DNA from: Comamonadaceae bacterium
GTDB lineage: Bacteria; Pseudomonadota; Gammaproteobacteria; Burkholderiales; Burkholderiaceae_C
Assembly: GCA_013297875.1 (NCBI GenBank)
Contig: JAAFIW010000012.1
Span: 62,001 to 126,000 of the forward strand
Direction of reading: 5' to 3'
Length of the DNA stretch: 64,000 bases
Both the position numbers and the translations under genes were made by a program. Below are positions 38,638 to 48,319 of the stretch, piece by piece. The stretch's first letter is position 1. The number at the start of each line of letters is the position of its first letter. The notes below the pieces were generated by a model. That model searched no databases. It was not told where the DNA came from and saw only the letters and a list, made by a program, of their open reading frames with translations.

Positions 38638-39093
38638 TCAATAGTCGTCATCTCTGCCAACACGGTTGCCATGCGTGTTGAAAGCCGGGTGCAAATACCC
38701 GATCAGCAGGGTTTCCAGAATGTGGGGTGACGGCGCTTGCGCCCAGCGGATCCAGATGCCGCTGCTTGCGCCATTTCGGGAGCGTTGCTGTAACTTGACC
38801 AGCAGGTGCACTTTGCCCGCGTGTTTCAACGAGGTGTTCAAGCGCGGCGTGCCGGAGCGCGACGACATCAGCATCATCGTTTGTGGGTCAACCAGGTAGC
38901 CGGGCAGGCGCGTGGCCAGGGTGGAAGCCTTGCCGACGTACAGCACGCCGGTGTTTTGCGCCAACGGGCCGTCGTAGTTGGTGAACACGTAAACCCCTGG
39001 CGCACGCGGAATCTGGTGCCGCGCGATGCGCAAGGCCTCGACCGTGACGGGAGTGGACCATTGAATTGACGAAAACCATGCGGGTGCAGTCAT
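38638..39093 (-). CDS. GIY-YIG domain protein
   Basis: 151 aa. GVYVFTNYDG and GVLYVGKASTLATRLPGYL match the paired GIY and YIG strands of GIY-YIG nucleases, followed by a helix with the Arg; a C-terminal Glu-Asn pair (ETLLIGYLHPAFNTHGN) fits the metal-binding Glu and the conserved Asn. A stand-alone version, possibly acting in DNA repair or mobile-element functions. ATG 39093 was preferred; ATG 39123 is an in-frame alternative. Confidence 0.78.
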   Translation of the reverse strand: MTAPAWFSSIQWSTPVTVEALRIARHQIPRAPGVYVFTNYDGPLAQNTGVLYVGKASTLATRLPGYLVDPQTMMLMSSRSGTPRLNTSLKHAGKVHLLVKLQQRSRNGASSGIWIRWAQAPSPHILETLLIGYLHPAFNTHGNRVGRDDDY

Positions 39094-39258
39094 TGGTAAT
39101 TTCCAAGGGGTTAGGCGGCGCATTTTCCAAAGTCGTTGCTACGCACGCGCCACGCTTGCTGATTGTGCTGGCGTAAACCACGCGCAACGTGACAATGCCT
39201 GGTATCGCCAGCCGTTTGATTGTTTCAAATCGAAAACGGCTCAAGTGCGCACTCCATG

Positions 39259-39284
39259 CGCTCAAGCAGCTATCAAAAACAGAG
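39259..39284. repeat. Dispersed repeat copy upstream of the TPR gene
   Basis: GCGCTCAAGCAGCTATCAAA followed by AACAGAG, 31 bp before the ATG at 39315, matching the core TGCTCAAGCAGCTAT of the family. Confidence 0.7.
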
Positions 39285-39314
39285 TGGGCGGGTGCCATCA
39301 CAATCCCTGGCTCT

Positions 39315-40724
39315 ATGACCCGCTGGCAACCCACCCTGCTTGAAGCCCCGCGCGCCGCCGCCTTGCTCGCGCTGGCCGAGCACCGGCTGGCGCAGGGGCG
39401 GTATGCGCAGGCGGCGCCGCTTTATCAGGAGCTGCATGCGGTCAAGTCTGGCGACGCGGCGATTCTGCTGCATTGGGGGTTTTGCCTGGAGCAGCTGGGC
39501 GAACTGGACGCGGCGGTGTCCCGCTACCGAGAAGCCTTGGCGATTGAGCCGGATTTTTTGGAGGCGCATGTGGACCTGGCCGGTGTGCTCTGGCGGGTGC
39601 AAGACCCCGCCGGTTCGCTGGCGCATGCACAGCGCGCCGTCGCACTCCAACCCATGCACCCGCACGCGGTGCGCATGCTGGGCACGACCCTGCTGCATCT
39701 GAACCGGTGCGACGAAGCCGAAACGCAGCTGCGCCGGGCGCTGGATTTGCAGCCCGGCTTTGGCCTGGCCCGGCTTGACTTGGCCTTGGTGCTGTTGCTG
39801 TCAGGCCGCCTGCAAGAAGCCTGGCCGCTGTATGCCCACCGCTGGCAAGACAGCCCGGCGCTGGTTCGCCCCGCGTTTGTTCAGGCCGGTTCACAGTGGC
39901 AGGGGCCACAGGCCCAGCCGCTTGCGGGGCGGCGCATCGTGGTCTATGCCGAGCAGGGCCTGGGCGATGTGATTCAGTTCATCCGCTATGTGGCGCTGCT
40001 GCAAAACGACGGTGCCTCCGTGTGTGTGGCCGTGCCAGAGGCGCTGGTGCCCTTGCTGGAAAGCATGCCGGGCCTGGTGTGCATCCAACCGGGTTTGACG
40101 GTGCAGGTGGACTGCCAGGTGGCCCTGCTGGATTTGCCCCTGCACTACCAGACCACGCTGAATACCGTGCCGGCGCAGGTGCCGTATCTTGCAGCGCCTG
40201 CGCACCTGCGGGCACCTTGGCGCGAGCGCCTTCTGCCGTGGCAAGACCGGTTCAAAGTGGGCCTGGTCTGGGCCGGGCAACCGGCCCAAGTGAATGACCG
40301 CAACCGCAGCCTGTGTTTAAGCGAGTTGCTGCCATTGATGTCGCTGGGCGGTGTGCAGTGTTTCAGCCTGCAAAAGTCCGATGCCGGGGACTACACCGAC
40401 ATCCGCCCTACGCCTGAGCAACTGGTGGACTTCACCGACGATTGGCACGACTTTGCCGACAGCGCCGCGCAGATGGCCAGTCTCGACCTCGTGATTACCG
40501 TGTGCAGCGCTGTGGCGCATCTGGCTGGCGCTCTGGGCAAACCGGTGTGGGTGCTGCTGCCGCCCAACGCCGACTGGCGCTGGCTGCTGGATCGTGATGA
40601 TTCGCCGTGGTACCCGACGATGCGGCTGTTTCGGCGCGATTTTGGCGAACCTCGCGCGGCGCAGGTGCAGCGTGTGGTGCGGGCTTTATGCGAGCGGATG
40701 GGCGTGGCTGGTGAGGGGGGTTGA
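39315..40724 (+). CDS. TPR protein with glycosyltransferase (GT-B, heptosyltransferase-like) C-terminus
   Basis: 469 aa from ATG 39315 (MTRWQPTLLEAPRA); the frame extends to 39189 but crosses a dispersed repeat and lacks support. Residues 10-200 are TPR repeats (LAEHRLAQGRYAQAAPLYQE, AVSRYREALAIEPDFLEAH, AETQLRRALDLQPGFGLARL). The C-terminal half resembles the GT-B fold of ADP-heptose transferases/GT41-like enzymes: VVYAEQGLGDVIQFIRY near 215, KVGLVWAGQP near 310 and DLVITVCSAVAHLAGALGKPVWVLLP near 395-420. It probably glycosylates a surface polymer or protein; acceptor unknown. Confidence 0.78.
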   Translation: MTRWQPTLLEAPRAAALLALAEHRLAQGRYAQAAPLYQELHAVKSGDAAILLHWGFCLEQLGELDAAVSRYREALAIEPDFLEAHVDLAGVLWRVQDPAGSLAHAQRAVALQPMHPHAVRMLGTTLLHLNRCDEAETQLRRALDLQPGFGLARLDLALVLLLSGRLQEAWPLYAHRWQDSPALVRPAFVQAGSQWQGPQAQPLAGRRIVVYAEQGLGDVIQFIRYVALLQNDGASVCVAVPEALVPLLESMPGLVCIQPGLTVQVDCQVALLDLPLHYQTTLNTVPAQVPYLAAPAHLRAPWRERLLPWQDRFKVGLVWAGQPAQVNDRNRSLCLSELLPLMSLGGVQCFSLQKSDAGDYTDIRPTPEQLVDFTDDWHDFADSAAQMASLDLVITVCSAVAHLAGALGKPVWVLLPPNADWRWLLDRDDSPWYPTMRLFRRDFGEPRAAQVQRVVRALCERMGVAGEGG

Positions 40725-40736
40725 CAGCCGGCAATG

Positions 40737-41003
40737 ATCCTAGAAACAGCAGTTGACCGCTTATCCCGGTAACTTTTACCAATGAAATCAAACACTTGTA
40801 GCGTTGAGCGACCTCACCAACTGGGTGAGAACGCTACGCACCCAATTGAGCCTCCCTGGCGTGCGCTAAGCGAAGTGGCTCCTCCTAGCAGGCAAGAGCC
40901 TGCGTCGTCAGAGCCAAGCGCAGCGCAGGCAAGCCTGCTCTGGGCCTTGCCAGCCCACGCCATGACGACCCACTTGGGCGCGTCCAACTGCTGTTTCTAG
41001 GAT
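40737..41003. mobile_element. MITE-like element, 267 bp with 19-bp terminal inverted repeats
   Basis: ATCCTAGAAACAGCAGTTG at 40737-40755 is the exact reverse complement of 40985-41003, each flanked by GATC on the outside. The inside holds a strong hairpin: GTAGCGTT (40798-40805) pairs with AACGCTAC (40830-40837) and CTCACC (40813-40818) with GGTGAG (40824-40829). No transposase is encoded; a 72-codon plus frame inside it looks random. I believe 'CAACTGC(C/T)GTTTCTAGGAT' termini recur in Comamonadaceae genomes. Confidence 0.7.
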
Positions 41004-41018
41004 GATCTGGAAACGCCA

Positions 41019-41273
41019 TCAGCTGCGAACAAACTCCGTGCCGTTATGGCGAAACAACTCGCGCGCCTGCAGGTCGGCGCTGGCACCTGACCAGACGGTG
41101 TTTCCGCTGACCTTGAGCACCAGGCTGGCCGCGTCGTCCACCAGAAACTGGGCCAAGCCATCCGCATTGGTGTCCAGGCTGCCGTTGCCAGACAGGTTGA
41201 CAGCGACACCGGACACGGCTTGCCCGTTGGCATCTTGAAATTGGAGGCGGACGATTTTGGGCATGGCGTTCAA
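41019..41273 (-). CDS. Small Ig-like/adhesion-module protein, 84 aa
   Basis: Starts MNAMPKIVRLQFQDANGQ. The pattern VRLQFQDANGQAVSGVAVNL...DTNADGLAQFLVDDAA resembles a single bacterial Ig-like (Big-1 or CarboxypepD-regulatory) beta-sandwich repeat, but there is no signal peptide. It ends 15 bp from the MITE-like element. It might be a stand-alone domain or a leftover of a larger protein. Confidence 0.55.
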   Translation of the reverse strand: MNAMPKIVRLQFQDANGQAVSGVAVNLSGNGSLDTNADGLAQFLVDDAASLVLKVSGNTVWSGASADLQARELFRHNGTEFVRS

Positions 41274-41343
41274 GTGGTGTGCTGCAAATCGGGTAATTGT
41301 GTATGAGACTTGTATTCGTTCAGGTCAGTAGCAACCCGGCGGT

Positions 41344-42411
41344 TCAGGGTGCCATGGCCGCCTTCACCGCCTGCCCCAGCTCAATCACCGCCATCGCGTA
41401 GTAGCTGCTCCAGTTGTAGCGGGTGATCACGTAAAAATTTTCGGTGCCAGCCACATAGCTGGCCGGGGCGCTGCCGTTTTGCAGCTCGATCAGGGCCAGC
41501 GGGCCCACATGCCGGGCGGCTTGCCCGTCCAGCACCGCGCCTTTGGCGGCAAAGCTGGCCACGCTGAAAGTGGGCAGGATGTCGGGTGCCAGCAGGGCGT
41601 CTTTGTCCAGCGTGGCGGCATCAAAGCGCACCGGGTAATGGGTGGGCATGCCGGTTTTCCACTCGTAGCCTTTGAGGTAGCTGGCCACCGAGCCAATGGC
41701 GTCAGCAGGGCTGGTCAGGTCTACCTTGCCGTCGCCGTCAAAGTCCACCGCATAGCGCGTTTGGCTGGAGGGCATGAACTGGGGCATGCCAGTAGCTCCG
41801 GCGTAGCTGCCCAGGGGCTTCATCGGGTCGCCGTTGCTGCGGCTTTGCTGGCTGAGGAACTGCTCCAGCTCGCCGCGGAAATACTCGGTACGGGCCTCGG
41901 CACGTGGGTGGCGTGCCGGGAAATCAAAGGTGAGCGTGGCCAGTGCGTCGATCACGCGGAAGGTGCCCATTTGCTGACCGTAAATGCTCTCCACGCCAAT
42001 CACGCCCACGATGATGTCTGCAGGCACGCCGTACTCCGCTTCGGCGCGGGCCAGCGTCTCGCGGTGGGCTTGCCAGAAGCGCACACCCGCGCGGATGCGA
42101 ATGGGCTCGACAAAGCGGCTGCGGTACACCGCCCAGTTTTTGGCCGTGCCCACGGCTGGCGGCAGCATCAGCCGGCCAATGCTGGGCAGGTGCTGGGCCT
42201 GGCCAATGGCCTGGCGCACCCAGGCGGGATCCAGGTCGCGGCGGGCGGCCAGGTCGTCGGCAAAGCGCATGGCGTCGTCGCGGGTGGAATACGACGTAGG
42301 CGGGGGCGTGCCGGTGTTTTGCGCAGGTTTTGAAGGTTTTTGGGCAGCAGCCCATGTAAATACTGCTGAAGCAGCTATAAAAAATATAGCGTTAGAAATG
42401 AAATGACGCAC
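41344..42411 (-). CDS. mltB: Lytic murein transglycosylase B
   Basis: 355 aa. Cuts the MurNAc-GlcNAc bond of peptidoglycan to form 1,6-anhydro ends. A signal peptide spans about residues 1-24 (MRHFISNAIFFIAASAVFTW, then AAAQ); no lipobox Cys, so it looks periplasmic. The catalytic Glu lies in IVGVIGVESIYGQQMGTFRV (about 140-160), with the family motifs GATGMPQFMPSS, VDFDGDGKVDL and SVASYLKGYEWKTG following. Part of the signal sequence is encoded by a dispersed-repeat copy (42364-42389). Confidence 0.92.
   Translation of the reverse strand: MRHFISNAIFFIAASAVFTWAAAQKPSKPAQNTGTPPPTSYSTRDDAMRFADDLAARRDLDPAWVRQAIGQAQHLPSIGRLMLPPAVGTAKNWAVYRSRFVEPIRIRAGVRFWQAHRETLARAEAEYGVPADIIVGVIGVESIYGQQMGTFRVIDALATLTFDFPARHPRAEARTEYFRGELEQFLSQQSRSNGDPMKPLGSYAGATGMPQFMPSSQTRYAVDFDGDGKVDLTSPADAIGSVASYLKGYEWKTGMPTHYPVRFDAATLDKDALLAPDILPTFSVASFAAKGAVLDGQAARHVGPLALIELQNGSAPASYVAGTENFYVITRYNWSSYYAMAVIELGQAVKAAMAP
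42364..42389. repeat. Dispersed repeat copy encoding part of MltB signal peptide
   Basis: TGCTGAAGCAGCTATAAAAA followed by ATATAG; read on the minus strand it supplies the hydrophobic AIFFIAASA of the signal peptide. Confidence 0.7.
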
Positions 42412-42471
42412 GGAAAGCAGCCCCAGGGAGAGTGAAGAGTTCGATGCCTCCTATGGTAGCGGGCACTGCAA

Positions 42472-44517
42472 TCAGCTTGCGACGCTGACCGCAGGCCTTT
42501 GCGCAGTAGCCGCTTGCACCGGCGGCCAGCGCAGCGCGCCAAACTCGCGGCGCAGATCGGCCAGGCTGCCCGCTGGATGGGCACCATAGCGCTGCGCCTC
42601 CAGCCGCAGCAGCCAGTCGCTCACGCTGTGCGCCTGGTCGCCAAACTGGGCACGCGCCAGCTGTGCCAATAACCGTGGCGGGCAGGTGGGTGGCACCGCC
42701 AGGCCTGATTTTTCCAGCCGCTTGCGGGCGCGCAGCAACAGGTACAGCCAGGGGTCGTGCCGGGCGCGTTCCCATAGCGTCCACAAGGCACCCACCACGC
42801 CTGCCGCCGTGAGCAGGCCGGCCATCAGGTAGCCCAAATGCTCCCAGCTGGGCGAGGTAAAGCCCATGTTTTTCAGCAAGTCCAGCTGCTTGCTTTGCGT
42901 GTAGTTCAGCACCCACTGGTTCCAGCGGTTGTTCACCGCTTCCCAGGCGGCGCGCAGGTTGGCGGCCAGCGTGGGGTTCAGGCCGCCTATGGCACCGGCA
43001 ATCACGCCTTGCGGCGCGGCCAACCGCTGGAACGAGCCGATGCGGCTGGGCGACACCGAGGCGGTGGGGTCCACCCGCACCCAGCCGCGGCCTTCCAGCC
43101 ACACCTCGGCCCACGCGTGGGCGTCGGAGTTGCGCACCACCCAGTAGCCGTCTACCTCGTTGAGTTGCGCGCCCTGGTAACCGGTGACCACCCGTGCGGG
43201 CACGCTCATACCGCGCATCAGCACCACAAAGGCCGACGCAATGTGTTCGCAAAAGCCTTCTTTTTTGTCAAACCAGAATTCATCAGCCGTCTCGCGGCCA
43301 TACACGCCGGGGTCCAGCGTGTAGGTGTAGCCGCCGGTGTGCAGGCGTTCCAGCGCGCCCTCCAGCAGGCCCGCCGCGCCTTTGCTGGCATAGCGCGCAT
43401 CGCGCTGGATGTCGGTGGCCAGTTGCAGGGTGCGCGGGTTGAAGCCGGGGGGCAGCTCGGTGAAGTCTTGCAGGCCGGGCACGGCCTTCAGTGGGCCGTG
43501 GCGAAACTGGGTGTGGCTTTCGACCTTGTAGCGCGCCAGGTCGGTAAACGGCTTGTTGGACAGCCATTGCAGATCGGCGGTCATCACCAGGTCGTGGTTG
43601 GGCACCACGGGCCGGTTGGCGGCCGCTTCCAGGGTGATCAGCCAGGGGCGGTTGCTGGGCTCCATGGTCACTTCGTAGCGGATGGGCTCGCCTTGCACCT
43701 GCAGGTTGCCCGGTGCCTGGTAGCGGGCCGAAAACAGAGCTTGCAGCGGCTTCCACTCGCGCCCGTCAAAGGTGGAGAGCACCGGCCCACGAAAGTACAA
43801 ATCGGGTTGCGCGGGCACCGGGCCTTCAAATTTGATGCGCAGCGCAATGCTGTCGTCCAGCACCAATTGCGCAATCGTGCCCACCTGCATGCTGCCCGAC
43901 AGGCCGCTGCGCCCGGTCATGCCGTCGCTCGGTATGCCCCACAGCGGTGCCAGGCGCGGAAATAGCATGAACAGCACCACCATGATGGGCGCGCCCACCA
44001 GCGCCATCCAGCCGGCGGTTTTGGCGGCCTCCAGCAGCGGCGGCTTGCCCACCGGCATGTGGGCGTTGACCAGCGCGGTCAGCAGGCCCAGCAAGGCCAC
44101 CAGCATCATGGCCGCCGTGAGCAGCGACTGGGAGAAAAAAAAGTTGGTCAGCATGGTGAAAAACGACAGGAAAAACACCACAAACGCATCGCGCCGGGCG
44201 CGCAGCTCCAGGGTTTTCAGGGCTAGCAGCACCACGATGAGCGTCACGCCGGCGTCGCGCCCCAGCAGGGTTTTGTGGGTGAGGTAGGTGGCCACCGAGG
44301 CCAGCGCCAACAAGCCCACACGCCACCAAAAGCCGGGCAGCGGTTTGCTTTGCACGGCCAGCACACCGCGCCACATCAGCACGCCAAAGGCCAGCAGGCT
44401 GCACCACAGTGGAATTTGCTGGATCTGGGGCAGCAAGACCCAGGCGATGACCAGCAGCAAAAACAGGGTGTCACGCGCGTCGCGGGGCAGGTGGGTCAGG
44501 CGGTTCGTCATCAACAT
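42472..44517 (-). CDS. DUF3488/transglutaminase-like membrane protein (TgpA family)
   Basis: 681 aa from ATG 44517, ten bases after GGAGG; ATG 44511 is a second possibility. The N-terminus has about six membrane segments (residues 15-190), then a periplasmic transglutaminase core with Cys (EGFCEHIASAFVVLMR, about 410), His (SDAHAWAEVWLEG, about 455) and Asp (VRVDPTA), then one more membrane helix (about 540-560) and a cytoplasmic tail. Pseudomonas TgpA is the studied relative. Genes are coupled in the order MoxR-DUF58-TgpA. Substrate unknown. Confidence 0.88.
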   Translation of the reverse strand: MLMTNRLTHLPRDARDTLFLLLVIAWVLLPQIQQIPLWCSLLAFGVLMWRGVLAVQSKPLPGFWWRVGLLALASVATYLTHKTLLGRDAGVTLIVVLLALKTLELRARRDAFVVFFLSFFTMLTNFFFSQSLLTAAMMLVALLGLLTALVNAHMPVGKPPLLEAAKTAGWMALVGAPIMVVLFMLFPRLAPLWGIPSDGMTGRSGLSGSMQVGTIAQLVLDDSIALRIKFEGPVPAQPDLYFRGPVLSTFDGREWKPLQALFSARYQAPGNLQVQGEPIRYEVTMEPSNRPWLITLEAAANRPVVPNHDLVMTADLQWLSNKPFTDLARYKVESHTQFRHGPLKAVPGLQDFTELPPGFNPRTLQLATDIQRDARYASKGAAGLLEGALERLHTGGYTYTLDPGVYGRETADEFWFDKKEGFCEHIASAFVVLMRGMSVPARVVTGYQGAQLNEVDGYWVVRNSDAHAWAEVWLEGRGWVRVDPTASVSPSRIGSFQRLAAPQGVIAGAIGGLNPTLAANLRAAWEAVNNRWNQWVLNYTQSKQLDLLKNMGFTSPSWEHLGYLMAGLLTAAGVVGALWTLWERARHDPWLYLLLRARKRLEKSGLAVPPTCPPRLLAQLARAQFGDQAHSVSDWLLRLEAQRYGAHPAGSLADLRREFGALRWPPVQAATAQRPAVSVAS

Positions 44518-45560
44518 AGCGCCAGTGCCTCCAGGCACGCACGCTTGTGCGCCTCGCCACTGCCGGGTTTGAGTTGCTGGCCGGGCAGGCGCAAGCCAAA
44601 GTCAAGCCCGGTTTTGTCGGCTTGCAGCACCCAGGCGGTCAGGCGCGACAGCTTGGCCTCTTTGTCTGCGACGCCGCATTGCGCAAAGTCCAGCCACAGC
44701 TCGTAGCGCTGGGCTTGCTGGGTGTCGCGGCTGACCAGCTCGTTGCTGCCACGGGCCTGGGCGCGGGCGGCCTGCTTCCACACCACCAGTTTGAGCGGGT
44801 CGCCGCGCTGGTAGGCCCGCACACCTTCAAACTCGCCCGTGCTGCGCACCCGCGCCGCGCCCGCGCCGCCCGCGCGCGGCTCGCCGGGCGGCAGTGGTGG
44901 CGCGTGCAGCTCGGGCGCGGGGTACACCAGCACCTGCGAAGCGGGCCGCCACACCGTCCAAACCCGGAAGGTACCCAGCGGGTAGCGCGTCTCCGCGGTG
45001 AGCGGTGGCACCGGGTGCAGGCCGCGCCGCTCGGGTTTGAAGGCTACATGCACCGTGGTGCTGCCCAGCGCCGGAATATCGGTCCAGGTCCAATGGTCTT
45101 CATGCGTCACATCCAGCACCGCCAGGCCAATGCTGCGGCGAATGCTGCGCTTGCTATGCGCCAGTGTGATGCCAAACGTGGCGCTAGCCCCCGCAAATTG
45201 TGCTGGGGGCGCTATCAAGTTCATAGTGATTCCGCGCAGGGTGCCATGGCACACATGCATGCCCACCACCGCGCTACCGGCGAGCAAAAAGGTCAGCAGA
45301 TAGCCCAGGTTGAGCTGGTAGTTGATGGAGGCCACCAGCAGCACCATCAAGGTCAACGCCAGCATGAAGCCAGGCCGGGTCGGCAGGATGTAAACGTTGC
45401 GCTGCGTCAGCGTGATGCTGTCTGACAGCGGCAGGCGGGCCTGCCACCATTGGCGGAATCTGTTTTGAATACGGCGGATTGGGTGACGCCAAGCTGATAG
45501 CACGCTGGGCTGCACAGGTCGCACGCCGTCATCTGTCATCGAAGCCGCAGGCGAGGTCAT
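44511..45560 (-). CDS. DUF58 family protein
   Basis: 349 aa. Two membrane segments near residues 60-105 (PGFMLALTLMVLLVASIN, LGYLLTFLLAGSAVVGM) and a C-terminal half containing the DUF58 signature EFEGVRAYQRGDPLKLVVWKQAARAQ. The family pairs with MoxR ATPases. The end of the gene overlaps the TgpA start. A dispersed-repeat copy (about 45201-45228) is read in frame near residue 110. Confidence 0.88.
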   Translation of the reverse strand: MTSPAASMTDDGVRPVQPSVLSAWRHPIRRIQNRFRQWWQARLPLSDSITLTQRNVYILPTRPGFMLALTLMVLLVASINYQLNLGYLLTFLLAGSAVVGMHVCHGTLRGITMNLIAPPAQFAGASATFGITLAHSKRSIRRSIGLAVLDVTHEDHWTWTDIPALGSTTVHVAFKPERRGLHPVPPLTAETRYPLGTFRVWTVWRPASQVLVYPAPELHAPPLPPGEPRAGGAGAARVRSTGEFEGVRAYQRGDPLKLVVWKQAARAQARGSNELVSRDTQQAQRYELWLDFAQCGVADKEAKLSRLTAWVLQADKTGLDFGLRLPGQQLKPGSGEAHKRACLEALALC

Positions 45561-45572
45561 TCCGTCATTGCC

Positions 45573-46493
<921 letters not shown>

Positions 46494-46557
46494 TTGCACA
46501 ACATTAACCGATTCATTCGACAGTTACCTCGCATGAGGTTTTTCCACGATTTTTGCC

Positions 46558-47511
46558 ATGCCCGCCACCGGATATTTCACCCACCGCGACTGTTGGAAAC
46601 ACGAAATGGGCGCGGGCCACCCTGAATGCCCCGAGCGGCTGGACGCGATTGAAGACCGTTTGCTGATCTCGGGCGTGGGTGATACGCTGGATCGGCGCGA
46701 AGCACCCGCTGCCGCGTTATCTGACCTGGAGCTGGCACACGACCGCATGCACATTGCAGCGCTACGCGGCTTGACCGATCGGCTCAAGGAAGACATCACC
46801 GCGGGCGGCCCCAGTTATGCGCAGATTGACCCGGACACCAGCCTGAACGAACACACCTGGAACGCCGCTTTGCGCGCTGCAGGTGCTGCGCTCGCAGCCA
46901 CCGATGCAGTGATCGCCGGTGAAATCGACAACGCCTTTTGCGCCGTGCGCCCGCCCGGCCACCATGCGCTGCACCACAAGGCCATGGGTTTTTGCTTTTT
47001 CAACAACGTGGCCGTGGCTGCCCGCTACGCCCTGGCGCGCCACGGCCTGCAGCGCGTGGCCGTGGTGGACTTTGATGTGCATCACGGCAATGGCACCGAA
47101 GACATTTTGAGCAACGACCCGCGCGTGCTGATGGTGGGCTTTTTCCAGCACCCGTTTTACCCCTACAGCGGCACCGAGCACCCGGCGGCCAACATGCTGA
47201 ACGTACCCGTGCCCGCCTACACCAAAGGCCAGGCGGTGCGCGATTTGATCGATATGCACTGGATACCCAAACTGGAAGCCTTTGCCCCCGAAATGATTTT
47301 CATCAGCGCTGGCTTTGACGCCCACCGCGACGACGACCTGGGCCTGATGGGCCTGGTCGAGCAAGATTACGCCTGGATCACCAGCCGCATCAAGCACGTG
47401 GCGCTGCGCCATGCCAGAGGCCGCATCGTCTCGTGCCTGGAAGGCGGCTACAACCTGGGCGCACTGGGGCGCAGCGTAGAGGCGCATATACGGGTGCTGG
47501 CAGATGTGTGA
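46558..47511 (+). CDS. Histone-deacetylase-family amidohydrolase
   Basis: 317 aa. Zinc hydrolase of the HDAC/acetoin-utilisation/acetylpolyamine family. Motifs: GHPECPERLDAI (about 18-30), the tandem His RPPGHHALHHKAMGFCFFNN (about 134-155), zinc ligands in VVDFDVHHGNGTEDI (about 168-182) and SAGFDAHRDDDLG (about 250-262), and the C-terminal EGGYNLGALGRSV. In bacteria such enzymes act on acetylated polyamines or small molecules; the exact substrate cannot be assigned. Divergent from MoxR with a 60-bp gap. Confidence 0.9.
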   Translation: MPATGYFTHRDCWKHEMGAGHPECPERLDAIEDRLLISGVGDTLDRREAPAAALSDLELAHDRMHIAALRGLTDRLKEDITAGGPSYAQIDPDTSLNEHTWNAALRAAGAALAATDAVIAGEIDNAFCAVRPPGHHALHHKAMGFCFFNNVAVAARYALARHGLQRVAVVDFDVHHGNGTEDILSNDPRVLMVGFFQHPFYPYSGTEHPAANMLNVPVPAYTKGQAVRDLIDMHWIPKLEAFAPEMIFISAGFDAHRDDDLGLMGLVEQDYAWITSRIKHVALRHARGRIVSCLEGGYNLGALGRSVEAHIRVLADV

Positions 47512-47554
47512 ATGGTGGATGACAGATGACTAAAGTTTGCGGCGGTTACAGGAG

Positions 47555-48307
47555 ATGACTAAGCCCTTCAGCCGACGCTTCTGGCCCCTTTTTCTTGCTG
47601 GAATGCTGGGTCTGCTGTCGCTGCTTTTTCAACCCCTGCCCGCGGGTCTACTCGGCCAGGTTCCTGCTTTGGCAACTTTGCCACCGCTGGCGCAACGTGC
47701 GGTGTTGCTCGCCAATCCGCTGATCCTGCTGGTGTTGACGGCTCTGCTGGGTGCTGCGTTCGCGCACCGAGTAGGCCTGGGTAGCGTGCTGGCCGGAACT
47801 GCTGCGCCAACTGACCTGCCGCGTACCCTTGGCCGGGCAGCAGCCTTGGGTTTGGCGCTGGGCCTTGTTCTTGCGGCTGCGGACGCTGCTGTCGCTTCAC
47901 ATATGGGGCAGCGCTGGCAGCAATGGGTGGCAGCGGCTCCCACTGGCCCTGCTTCGCTGACCGTTGGTCTGCTGTATGGCGGTGTGACGGAGGAAGTGAT
48001 GTTGCGCTGGGGTGCGATGGGCTTGATCGCCTGGGCCTTGTCCTCAGCGTTCGGGCAGCGGTTTCGCCAGGCCGCCGTTACGGTCGCCATCGTGGTCTCA
48101 GCAGGAATTTTTGGTGCTGCCCATCTGCCTGCCCTGGCCGCTCAAATTGAACTCACGCCCGCGCTACTGGCGCGCACGCTGCTGATCAATGGCGTGGCAG
48201 GACTGCTGTATGGCTGGCTTTTCTGGCGAAAACATCTGGAGGCCGCAATGGCCGCGCATGCAGCCACGCACCTGGGCCTGGCCGCCTGGCGCGCACTGCT
48301 GGGCTGA
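47555..48307 (+). CDS. CPBP-family intramembrane metalloprotease
   Basis: 250 aa, membrane protein with several hydrophobic segments. Conserved CPBP (CAAX protease) motifs: GGVTEEVMLRWG (the EExxxR pair, about 140-150), FGAAHLPAL (about 185-193) and AAMAAHAATHLGLA near the C-terminus, giving the Glu/His metal site. The start is uncertain: ATG 47555 directly follows GGAG with no spacing, while a TTG at 47537 extends the protein by six residues. Followed 12 bp later by the acyltransferase gene. Confidence 0.82.
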   Translation: MTKPFSRRFWPLFLAGMLGLLSLLFQPLPAGLLGQVPALATLPPLAQRAVLLANPLILLVLTALLGAAFAHRVGLGSVLAGTAAPTDLPRTLGRAAALGLALGLVLAAADAAVASHMGQRWQQWVAAAPTGPASLTVGLLYGGVTEEVMLRWGAMGLIAWALSSAFGQRFRQAAVTVAIVVSAGIFGAAHLPALAAQIELTPALLARTLLINGVAGLLYGWLFWRKHLEAAMAAHAATHLGLAAWRALLG

Positions 48308-48319
48308 GGTGAGCGCCTC

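Noticed and set aside
40782-41000. 72-codon plus frame
   Set aside because: It lies wholly inside the MITE-like element and has random-looking sequence.
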